Below the pieces are notes generated by a model. It ran no database searches, had not been told where the DNA came from, and saw only the letters and a program-made list of their open reading frames with translations. Positions 1-4,660 of a stretch of DNA of 8,231 bases are shown here, in pieces (positions within the stretch are counted from its first letter, which is position 1; every line of letters begins with the position of its first letter). Source of the stretch: Microcaldota archaeon (GTDB lineage: Archaea; Micrarchaeota; Micrarchaeia; Burarchaeales; JACQQB01). Both the position numbers and the translations under genes were made by a program. The DNA lies in contig JACQQB010000014.1 of the NCBI GenBank assembly GCA_016207225.1, positions 1 to 8,231 of the forward strand, read 5' to 3'.

Positions 1-734
1 GAGTAGTAGATATCAGTGCTGATTACAGGCTCCATAACCCAAAAGCTTACGAGGAGTGGTATAAGTTGAAGCATAAGTACCCTGAGCTTTTGGGCAGGGC
101 AGTTTATGGTCTGCCTGAATTGCACAGAGAAGAAATAAAGAAAGCACGCTTAGTAGCCAACCCCGGATGCTATTCAACCGGTGCGATTTTAGCTTTAGCG
201 CCTTTGGTTAAGAATAGACTCGTAGAGACCGAAGGCATTACAATAGACTCTAAAAGTGGTGTCAGCGGGGCAGGAAAGGATTTGACTGAATTCCTACATT
301 CTGGCGAAGTGATAGGTAATGTAAAGCACTATAGTTTGCCATACCACAGGCACGTGCCGGAGATTGAGCAGGAGCTGAGCAGTTTAGTGAAAAAGGATGT
401 CGTGGTTAATCTTACCCCTACGTTGGTTCCGATTGTTAGAGGGATTTTAACTACTGCCAAAGGATTTGCAACGAATATAAGCGAGGCGAAGGTTTTGAGT
501 GCGTATAGGAAATTTTATGATAAGGAGCCTTTCGTAAGGGTTATGGAGGATTTACCGACAGTTGCTAATGTCGTTAATACTAATTATTGTGACATAAGTT
601 TCAGGTTTGATAAAAGAACACGCTGTGTAGTTGCAATTTCAGCAATCGACAATTTATTGAAAGGTGCAGCAGGGCAGGCTGTGCAGAACATGAACATAAT
701 GCTAGGGTTTGAAGAAACACTGGGGTTGGGTTAG
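1..734 (+). CDS. argC: N-acetyl-gamma-glutamyl-phosphate reductase, 5' end outside window
   Basis: This is the NADPH-dependent reductase that makes N-acetylglutamate semialdehyde, the third step of arginine synthesis. The frame is open from base 3 at the window edge, so the N-terminal Rossmann part (about 100 residues by family length) lies outside; 243 residues are visible. The fragment opens with VVDISADYRLHNP, the family's conserved stretch just before the catalytic domain. The catalytic cysteine is in NPGCYSTG (Cys codon 168-170), followed by GVSGAGK and the conserved histidine region PYHRHVPEIEQ. The C-terminal GAAGQAVQNMN ending is also typical. The TTG at 66 lies inside this conserved stretch and is not the start. 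The paralogous LysY of the LysW-dependent lysine pathway is the main alternative; only neighbours outside the window could separate the two. Confidence 0.93.
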   Translation, partial: VVDISADYRLHNPKAYEEWYKLKHKYPELLGRAVYGLPELHREEIKKARLVANPGCYSTGAILALAPLVKNRLVETEGITIDSKSGVSGAGKDLTEFLHSGEVIGNVKHYSLPYHRHVPEIEQELSSLVKKDVVVNLTPTLVPIVRGILTTAKGFATNISEAKVLSAYRKFYDKEPFVRVMEDLPTVANVVNTNYCDISFRFDKRTRCVVAISAIDNLLKGAAGQAVQNMNIMLGFEETLGLG

Positions 735-752
735 CTGATTTCACTAAATCAG
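735..752 (+). terminator. Perfect 7-bp hairpin directly after argC stop
   Basis: CTGATTT (735-741), loop CACT, AAATCAG (746-752) form a perfect stem that begins at the base after the argC TAG. No T-run follows at once (next bases GACGAAAG), so it is not a classic intrinsic terminator. It may be a 3'-end processing or stability hairpin; the first T-rich tract is at 791-796. Confidence 0.45.
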
Positions 753-807
753 GACGAAAGAAACGTGTACGCCAGAAGTCGATGTTAGCCCTTTTTATAC
801 CAAGAAA

Positions 808-820
808 CATATAATAAATA
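808..820 (+). promoter_or_regulatory. Candidate TATA box for the ankyrin gene
   Basis: CATATAATAAATA lies about 59 nt before the preferred ATG at 873 and predicts a transcript start near 840. A second T-rich element, CTTTTTATAC (791-800), is a weaker alternative. A start near 840 would leave a leader of about 33 nt carrying GGTG (864-867), 5 nt before the ATG. That supports ATG 873 over the upstream TTG at 837. Confidence 0.45.
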
Positions 821-872
821 GTCAGGGGTTTGACCTTTGGCGAACCTTATTCTGGGATATTACGGTGTAACT

Positions 873-1745
873 ATGGATAAACAGTCTAGACATACATTTG
901 ACTTGTGGAACGGTATAATTAGTGGTAATGCGGACCGTGTTTATTCTGCTGTTCAAAATGGTGTGGATGTTAATGACATTGGTCCTGATTATCAACCTGC
1001 GTTGTATGGAGCCATATACTGTAGCTTTGTTTATAAGGATAGGAGAGATGAAAAGAAGGCAGTAGAACTTGTTAGGATATTGTTGAGTAAATATCCGGAT
1101 GTAAATGCAGCAGAAGGCAAAAATGGCTGGACACCACTGCACCTGGCAGCGGCAAATGGCCTGGATGAAATATTTTTGCTTCTTCTGGAGAGATATGCAG
1201 ATATAGGGATAAAAACAAAGGATGGAAAAACGGCACTTGAGCTGGCAGAGGCTAATGGCCATTGGTATGTTGCAGAGATACTGGAACGTGCCGCTTACGT
1301 TGATTTTGAAACCCCACGAATAATAGTCTGTAGAGAAGAAATACCTTTGATAGAGAAAGCACGTATGAATAAATCCCTAGCATGTGCAGTTACCAGAATA
1401 AAAGAGTTGATTAAAAAAGGACCATTCACTGTTTGGGATCTCGGAGGAGTATTAGAGAGTGTATCTTCCAAGCATGGCATTAGTCAAGAACGTCTTGTAG
1501 AACTGATACAGGATTCTGGACAGGGTAGTAATGAAAGAGGTATATCATTTGATGTTTTTTTTAGAAGAAGAGAGGAGGAGGAATTGAAAGCTAGGAAGGG
1601 CAGAGATAGGGAGATTAGTGTAGAATACACTGTTAGTGATGTTGGTTCATGGGGCTCGTCAGCAGGTGCGGAGTTTAGAAGAACTGCAGAACATGGTCCT
1701 CATATGGATAGAAACACGCAGGGAAGGAATAGAGCACACATATAG
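873..1745 (+). CDS. Ankyrin-repeat protein of unknown function
   Basis: The product is 290 residues with no signal peptide or membrane segment, so it is probably cytoplasmic. Residues about 8-140 are ankyrin repeats. One is near consensus (NGWTPLHLAAANGLDEIFLLLLE, residues about 84-106), the next is DGKTALELAEANGHWYVAEIL (117-137), and one or two earlier ones are degenerate. Ankyrin repeats bind other proteins, but no partner can be inferred. Residues 141-230 form a region I do not recognise, rich in predicted helix. It is followed by a charged stretch (FFRRREEEELKARKGRDRE) and a low-complexity Gly/Ser/Arg/His tail. ATG 873 is chosen because GGTG sits 5 nt upstream and a candidate TATA is placed for a start near 840; a TTG at 837 would add 12 residues. 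It stands alone between argC and convergent pyrI. Confidence 0.85.
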   Translation: MDKQSRHTFDLWNGIISGNADRVYSAVQNGVDVNDIGPDYQPALYGAIYCSFVYKDRRDEKKAVELVRILLSKYPDVNAAEGKNGWTPLHLAAANGLDEIFLLLLERYADIGIKTKDGKTALELAEANGHWYVAEILERAAYVDFETPRIIVCREEIPLIEKARMNKSLACAVTRIKELIKKGPFTVWDLGGVLESVSSKHGISQERLVELIQDSGQGSNERGISFDVFFRRREEEELKARKGRDREISVEYTVSDVGSWGSSAGAEFRRTAEHGPHMDRNTQGRNRAHI

Positions 1746-1773
1746 ATAACAATCAGACTTGCATTTAAAGAGA

Positions 1774-2208
1774 CTACTTTAGTTCTTCTGCCTTGAAGTA
1801 ACGCTCGCAGAAGTAGCATTTTAGTGTTTCTTTCTCAACCAAGAATTTTGTTTCTACTAGTTCAGCATTAGTTATGCACTTTGGGTTTGGGCATTTGAAG
1901 GCTGCAGTTAGAACTTTGGGCAGCTTAACATTTCTTTTTTCTATTACTTCGGAATTTTTGATTAGGTTTAGAGTGGCATTTGGGGAGATTAGGGCTATTT
2001 TGTCTGCTGTTTTGTCATCAATGAGCTTACCCTCAATCTTGACTATGTCCTTTTTACCGATGTGCTTGCTAGGAACATTCATAACCAAAGCTACTCTTCC
2101 CTTGTATTCGGAGTCTATTTGCAGGATTCCCAATACCCTTAGACCTTTCCCAGGTGTTATGTGGTCTATTACTGTTCCATTTTCAATCTTTTCAACGCTT
2201 AAAGGCAT
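1774..2208 (-). CDS. pyrI: Aspartate carbamoyltransferase regulatory subunit PyrI
   Basis: PyrI is the non-catalytic chain of aspartate carbamoyltransferase. It binds nucleotide effectors at its N-terminal domain and PyrB through a C-terminal zinc domain. The 144-residue product has normal length. It starts MPLSVEKIENGTVIDHITPGKG, matching the family's allosteric domain opening, and carries four zinc-ligand cysteines at 106, 111, 131 and 134 in CPNPKCIT and CYFCERYF. The gene follows pyrB on the same strand with one base between the pyrB TAA and this ATG (TAACATG), so the two are co-transcribed and probably translationally coupled. Only a weak purine-rich site (GGGTAG) precedes the start. The 3' end converges on the ankyrin gene with 28 bp between stops and no obvious terminator hairpin. 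Confidence 0.97.
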   Translation of the reverse strand: MPLSVEKIENGTVIDHITPGKGLRVLGILQIDSEYKGRVALVMNVPSKHIGKKDIVKIEGKLIDDKTADKIALISPNATLNLIKNSEVIEKRNVKLPKVLTAAFKCPNPKCITNAELVETKFLVEKETLKCYFCERYFKAEELK

Positions 2209-2209
2209 G

Positions 2210-3133
2210 TTATCTACCCAGTATGCTGGCTATTATGGCCATTCTCACAGGTACCCCATAGCCGGCTTGCTCGAAATATGCTGCGAATTTGCTTTTGTCA
2301 ACGCTTGGATCTATTTCGTCAATCTTGGGCAACGGGTGTAGAATGATAAGGTCATCTTTGGCATTTTTAAGGTCATCCTCTGTTATCCTGAATTCTTTTT
2401 GAACTTTAGCAGCTTCGTAAGGGTCTACGAACCTTTCCTTCTGGATCCTGCATACATAGAGAACATCGCATTCTTTTAGGTTTAGGTTGTTTGTTTGCTC
2501 TATGTTTATTGAGAACTTGTCCTTAACCTCTTCAACTACTTGCTTTTCCATCTCCAGGCCCTTTGGGGCTACTAGGACTACGTTTGAGTTGAACATGCCT
2601 AGGCCATAGAGAAGGGAGCGCATTGCTCTTGCGTGCTTTAAGTCCCCGACTAGGTAGACGTTTAATTTGGAAATCCTGCCCTTTTTCTTAAGAATGGTAT
2701 ATAGGTCAAGTATTGTTTGGCTTGGGTGCTGGTTAGCCCCGTCCCCTGCATTTATGACTGGCTTTTCAGCCACTTCTGCAGCTAAACGGGCAGAGCCATC
2801 TGAAGGGTGCCTTATGACTATCAGGTCTGCATATTTGTTGACCATTTTGATTGTGTCACTTAATGTTTCGCCTTTAAGCATGGAACTTGCTTCAGCAGAG
2901 TCCGTGCCGATTACCCTGGCGCCTAGATGAAGTGCTGCTGATTGAAAGGACATCCTAGTCCTTGTGCTTGACTCGAAAAATAAGGTTGCGATTATTTTAT
3001 CATCGAGAAGCTTGCTTCTTTTTACGAGAAGCTTCTCCATTTCCAAGGTTCTTTTGAATATGTATTCAATATCTTCCTTGCTTAAATCTTTGATAGAAAT
3101 CAGGTCTTGACCTTTCACAACAACCCAAGACAT
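2210..3133 (-). CDS. pyrB: Aspartate carbamoyltransferase catalytic subunit PyrB
   Basis: PyrB joins carbamoyl phosphate and aspartate to form N-carbamoyl-aspartate, the committed step of UMP synthesis. The 307-residue product has the expected length. The carbamoyl-phosphate site STRTR is at 56-60 in FFESSTRTRMSFQSA, and the mobile-loop lysine is in SSMLKGET (K87). HPSQTILDLYT lies at 136-146, and HPLPKIDEI (266-274) is the conserved loop near the C-terminus. All catalytic elements I can check are present. The HPSQ variant in place of the common HPTQ is conservative. It is the first gene of a pyrB-pyrI unit. The ATG at 3133 is 20 nt from the centre of a TATA-like element (3149-3157, read on the minus strand), so the message probably has little or no leader. 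It diverges from tmk across 32 bp. Confidence 0.98.
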   Translation of the reverse strand: MSWVVVKGQDLISIKDLSKEDIEYIFKRTLEMEKLLVKRSKLLDDKIIATLFFESSTRTRMSFQSAALHLGARVIGTDSAEASSMLKGETLSDTIKMVNKYADLIVIRHPSDGSARLAAEVAEKPVINAGDGANQHPSQTILDLYTILKKKGRISKLNVYLVGDLKHARAMRSLLYGLGMFNSNVVLVAPKGLEMEKQVVEEVKDKFSINIEQTNNLNLKECDVLYVCRIQKERFVDPYEAAKVQKEFRITEDDLKNAKDDLIILHPLPKIDEIDPSVDKSKFAAYFEQAGYGVPVRMAIIASILGR

Positions 3134-3157
3134 TTTTAAAATAATCAGTTATATAAA
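3133..3157. promoter_or_regulatory. Back-to-back core promoters for pyrB and tmk
   Basis: Only 32 bp separate the two divergent start codons. TTTTTAAAATA (about 3133-3143) is centred 27-28 nt before the tmk ATG, the distance expected for a leaderless archaeal message. TTATATAAA (3149-3157) is too close to tmk but, read on the minus strand, is centred 20 nt before the pyrB ATG. The tmk box touches the first base of the pyrB start codon, so pre-initiation complexes on the two strands should interfere. Confidence 0.55.
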
Positions 3158-3165
3158 CATTTCTC

Positions 3166-3792
3166 ATGAAAAGTGGGAAGCTTGTGGTTCTCGAGGGAAT
3201 CGACGGCTGTGGCAAGCATACACAAAGCTATCTTCTGAGGAGAACGCTAGTGGAAAGAGGTTTCAGGGTGAAAATGTTCTCTTATCCTAGCCTGAAAGGC
3301 GCCTTTGGCAAAGAGATAGATGGATTCCTCCATAAAAAAATAAACCTGGATAAAAGGGCCCAGTTTCTTTTGTTTACTCTCAACATAATGGCGGAACAGG
3401 AGCAGATAAGAAAGGCCTTAAGAAAAGGCTATGTGGTTATACTCAATAGGTATATCACTTCAACTCTAGCTTACCAGTGTAGAGTAGAGGAGATGGTAAA
3501 GAAAATCGAAGCAGTGAATGGACTTGGGTTAGTTGAGCCGGATGCCATTCTTTTATTGGATATTTCAGCAGAAACTTCTATGAAAAGAAAGTACAGGCAA
3601 AAGAACAGGAATAATAAAAGCTTGGACAGGTTTGAGGAGAATAAGAGGTTTCTTAGTGAAGTTAGAAGGAAGTATTTCATTTTGAGCAAAAAGCATGCGT
3701 TATGCAAAGGATGGAAGATTATTGATAGTGAGAAGGGGAAAGAAGAGGTGAGAAGACAGATAAAGAATTATATTTGCTATGTGCTAAAATAA
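3166..3792 (+). CDS. tmk: Thymidylate kinase (dTMP kinase)
   Basis: This kinase phosphorylates dTMP to dTDP for DNA synthesis. The 208-residue product matches family length. The P-loop is at 11-20 in EGIDGCGKHTQ, the nucleotide-binding NRYITSTLAYQ at 94-104, EPDAILLLDIS at 124-134, and the LID-region arginines at about 141-170. Two positions differ from consensus: His replaces Ser/Thr after the P-loop lysine (GKHTQ; usual GKSTQ or GKTTQ), and Asn replaces Asp in the DRY motif. Adenylate kinases tolerate Gly at that P-loop position, so activity is plausible. The N-terminal MKSGKLVVLEGIDG begins as usual for the family, and a TATA box sits at leaderless distance. The stop is 7 nt before tRNA-Glu. 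Pairing with divergent pyrBI groups pyrimidine nucleotide genes. Confidence 0.92.
   Translation: MKSGKLVVLEGIDGCGKHTQSYLLRRTLVERGFRVKMFSYPSLKGAFGKEIDGFLHKKINLDKRAQFLLFTLNIMAEQEQIRKALRKGYVVILNRYITSTLAYQCRVEEMVKKIEAVNGLGLVEPDAILLLDISAETSMKRKYRQKNRNNKSLDRFEENKRFLSEVRRKYFILSKKHALCKGWKIIDSEKGKEEVRRQIKNYICYVLK
3768..3775 (+). promoter_or_regulatory. Candidate TATA box for tRNA-Glu inside tmk 3' end
   Basis: TTATATTT sits about 28 nt before the first base of the mature tRNA (3800), predicting initiation a few bases upstream of the 5' end. It lies within the last tmk codons, so the tRNA could be made independently of tmk read-through. Confidence 0.5.
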
Positions 3793-3822
3793 CTCCTGAG
3801 CTCCAGTCGTCTAGTCCGGTCA

Positions 3823-3837
3823 ATTGTTAAAGCCGTG
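3823..3837 (+). other. tRNA-Glu intron 1 (D-loop, 20/21), 15 nt
   Basis: BHB fold: exon CGGT (3817-3820) pairs with intron GCCG (3832-3835), giving a 4-bp central helix. The bulges are CA^A (3821-3823) and TG^A (3836-3838), cut at the caret. The intron interior is an 8-nt mini-hairpin, TT-GTTA-AA. The outer helix is weak (C3816-G3839 and a T-G pair). Removal restores A21 and the D-stem. Confidence 0.88.
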
Positions 3838-3854
3838 AGGATACTGGCCTTTCA

Positions 3855-3869
3855 AAAGAACTTGAAGCA
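3855..3869 (+). other. tRNA-Glu intron 2 (anticodon loop, 37/38), 15 nt
   Basis: This is the canonical archaeal intron position. Exon CTTT (3849-3852) pairs with intron GAAG (3864-3867), with one G-U pair. The bulges are CA^A (3853-3855) and CA^A (3868-3870). The outer helix is the perfect anticodon stem. The interior is AA-GAAC-TT, the same 2-bp plus 4-nt-loop design as intron 1. Confidence 0.93.
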
Positions 3870-3884
3870 AGCCAGCGACCCGGG

Positions 3885-3923
3885 TAACTGTTTTGTGTAG
3901 ATTATTACAAGATGGTTAGGGAA
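3885..3923 (+). other. tRNA-Glu intron 3 (T-arm, 53/54), 39 nt
   Basis: The insertion separates CCGGG from TTCAAAT. Exon CCCG (3879-3882) faces intron AGGG (3918-3921) with three G-C pairs and one G-A. The bulges are GG^T (3883-3885) and AA^T (3922-3924). The outer helix is GA (3877-3878) with TC (3925-3926). The interior is an 11-bp hairpin, 3886-3896 with 3907-3917 (three G-U pairs), with loop 3897-3906. The cuts restore a normal T-loop. Confidence 0.9.
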
Positions 3924-3955
3924 TTCAAATCCCGGCTGGAGCATTCTTTTTGTTT
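3922..3955 (+). repeat. Left copy of tRNA-derived direct repeat (att-like)
   Basis: These 34 bases match 4626-4659 at 31 of 34 positions, with mismatches at 3931, 3944 and 3946. The copy covers the last two intron-3 bases, all of exon 4 and the terminator T-tract. Without gaps the alignment extends left to 3907 (against 4611) at 40 of 49. This copy belongs to the intact tRNA gene, as expected when an integrating element rebuilds its tRNA target. Confidence 0.85.
3947..3955 (+). terminator. T-tract terminator after tRNA-Glu
   Basis: TTTTTGTTT begins 4 nt after the discriminator base, a typical archaeal oligo-T termination signal. The same 9 bases recur at 4651-4659, at the same spacing from the displaced tRNA 3' end. 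Confidence 0.6.
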
Positions 3956-3973
3956 GAAAGCCAATAGAAGAAT

Positions 3974-3987
3974 GAAAACTTTAAATA
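3974..3987 (+). promoter_or_regulatory. vapB: BRE/TATA promoter of vapBC
   Basis: GAAAAC (3974-3979) followed by TTTAAATA (3980-3987) closely matches the archaeal BRE plus TATA pattern. The TATA centre is about 26 nt before ATG 4010, which points to a leaderless message and to 4010 as the start of vapB. Confidence 0.7.
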
Positions 3988-4012
3988 CATATGTGCATAC
4001 AATATGCATATG
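3988..4012 (+). promoter_or_regulatory. Inverted repeat over vapBC start, candidate operator
   Basis: CATATGTGCATA (3988-3999) and TATGCATATG (4003-4012) are inverted copies apart from one extra T in the left arm. The site lies immediately downstream of the TATA box and covers the predicted transcript start and the first codon. VapB-VapC complexes commonly repress their own operon at such palindromes, so binding here would block initiation. Confidence 0.6.
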
Positions 4013-4240
4013 GTTAAAGTAATAAGTCTCTCTGAAGAGGCATATAGACTATTGAAACAGTTTAAAAAGAAAGATAGGAGTTTCAGTGATATTATAGTAT
4101 CTCAACTAACTAGTGGAAAAAAAGTAAAAACACGAAAGCTGGAGGATCTTATCAAGTGGGTAGAGAGTTTGCAATCTAAAGCTAGTAAAAATAAGATTAG
4201 GATAGACATAGATAGAGTGGCGTATGGTGTGAGTAGATGA
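4010..4240 (+). CDS. vapB: VapB-type antitoxin
   Basis: The product is 76 residues starting MVKVISLSEEAYRLLKQF. An N-terminal strand followed by helix-turn-helix-like segments (VISLSEEAYRLLK, then SFSDIIVSQL) matches the VapB/DUF217 type of small archaeal antitoxins, which bind DNA as dimers through this part. The Lys-rich C-terminal half, about residues 38-76, would wrap and inhibit VapC. ATG 4010 is preferred to the in-frame ATG at 4004 because of TATA spacing; the longer form only adds Met-His. Its TGA overlaps the vapC ATG (ATGA, 4237-4240), the usual coupled arrangement for these pairs. The family call rests on pattern and context rather than a search. Confidence 0.85.
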   Translation: MVKVISLSEEAYRLLKQFKKKDRSFSDIIVSQLTSGKKVKTRKLEDLIKWVESLQSKASKNKIRIDIDRVAYGVSR

Positions 4241-4623
4241 TAGTAGATAGCTCATTTTTGGTACCTTTTTTTATTGAAGAGCATGAGTTCAATAAACGCG
4301 CGCTCCAAGAAATTAAAAAACACATAGGGGAGCAACTCGTTGTATTAGATAGAGTTCTGGAGGAGACGTTTACAGTTATTACTTATAAAAAAGGTATAGC
4401 TTATGCACTTGATGTTCTAGAACAACTTGAAGAAAATAAGGATGTTATAATTTTTAGATTGGATGGAGAAGACTTTTATTCCATAATAGAACTTATTAGA
4501 GATCTAAAAACAAAGTTAAGCTTTGTAGATTATGCTGTTTTGCACCTCAGTATTTCTAGAAAAGAAATGTTATTATGTTTTGATGAACAACTTTTAGCAA
4601 GTTTTAAAAAACAAATGGGTTAA
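4237..4623 (+). CDS. vapC: VapC-type PIN-domain toxin ribonuclease
   Basis: The 128-residue product is a PIN-domain nuclease. VapC toxins cut RNA, often tRNA or rRNA, when their antitoxin is lost. The acidic metal-binding set is complete: D4 in MIVDSSFLVPFF, E42/E43 in LEETFTVI, D98 in LSFVDYAVL and D116 in LCFDEQLL, so the enzyme should be active. It overlaps vapB by 4 nt. The last codons and stop (about 4611-4623) fall in sequence that aligns with intron 3 of tRNA-Glu (3907-3919), so the C-terminus appears to have been set by the insertion junction. It is AT-rich compared with the metabolic genes. The target RNA cannot be read from the sequence. Confidence 0.92.
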   Translation: MIVDSSFLVPFFIEEHEFNKRALQEIKKHIGEQLVVLDRVLEETFTVITYKKGIAYALDVLEQLEENKDVIIFRLDGEDFYSIIELIRDLKTKLSFVDYAVLHLSISRKEMLLCFDEQLLASFKKQMG

Positions 4624-4625
4624 CT

Positions 4626-4659
4626 AATTCAAATGCCGGCTGGAGCACTGTTTTTGTTT
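4626..4659 (+). repeat. Right, degenerate copy of tRNA-Glu 3' end (att-like)
   Basis: This begins 2 nt after the vapC stop. AATTCAAAT, then G for C at 4635, CCGGCTGGAGCA, two changes near 4648-4650, and TTTTTGTTT repeat 3922-3955. The C-to-G change would break the T-stem pair, and no tRNA 5' part lies upstream, so it is not a working gene. It ends one base before the permease stop codon. Weaker similarity continues left into vapC to 4611. Confidence 0.85.
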
Positions 4660-4660
4660 T

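Larger units (their letters stand above)
3800..3943 (+). tRNA. tRNA-Glu (anticodon TTC) with three introns
   Basis: Four exons, 3800-3822, 3838-3854, 3870-3884 and 3924-3943, join into a 75-nt tRNA. The acceptor stem GCTCCAG/CTGGAGC is perfect (3800-3806 with 3936-3942) and the discriminator is A3943. The D-stem pairs GTCT (3809-3812) with GGAT (3839-3842), with two G-U pairs. The anticodon stem is CTGGC/GCCAG (3844-3848 with 3871-3875), with loop CTTTCAA after splicing and anticodon TTC at 3851-3853. The T-stem is CCGGG/CCCGG (3880-3884 with 3931-3935), with T-loop TTCAAAT. The D-loop AGTCCGGTCAA and the T-arm match the archaeal tRNA-Glu pattern as I know it. CCA is not encoded. Each intron can form a BHB fold that places both cuts exactly. 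A T-tract at 3947-3955 follows as terminator. Confidence 0.96.
3922..4659. mobile_element. Putative tRNA-Glu-integrated islet carrying only vapBC
   Basis: A direct repeat of the tRNA-Glu 3' end, offset by 704 bp, brackets vapB and vapC and nothing else. An intact tRNA at one end and a degenerate 3'-end copy at the other is the usual footprint of tyrosine-integrase insertion in archaea. There is no integrase or integrase fragment between the repeats, so this is either a remnant that lost its integration genes or a cargo moved in trans. Two sampled 60-nt lines of vapC have 20 and 15 G+C, against 31 in a line of the malic enzyme gene; one line of the native-looking permease gene also has 20, so composition alone proves little. 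Local tandem duplication is the alternative origin. Confidence 0.6.

Noticed and set aside
837..872. TTG 837 as the ankyrin protein start
   Set aside because: It would lie at or before the transcript start predicted from the TATA box, whereas ATG 873 has a GGTG ribosome site.
822..1262. 146-residue minus-strand reading frame
   Set aside because: It lies antisense to the ankyrin repeats, its product has no recognisable pattern and is rich in odd Cys/Ile/Tyr runs, while the plus strand encodes a clear family.
1874..2341. 155-residue plus-strand reading frame
   Set aside because: It is antisense to pyrI and the end of pyrB, both unmistakable.
3149..3157. TTATATAAA as the tmk TATA box
   Set aside because: It is only about 13 nt from the tmk ATG, which would put the transcript start inside the gene; it fits pyrB better.
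4626..4647. A second tRNA gene, or a split-tRNA 3' half
   Set aside because: Only the last 22 bases resemble tRNA-Glu. No 5' part, promoter or pairing leader lies upstream, it overlaps the vapC 3' region, and G4635 would break the T-stem.
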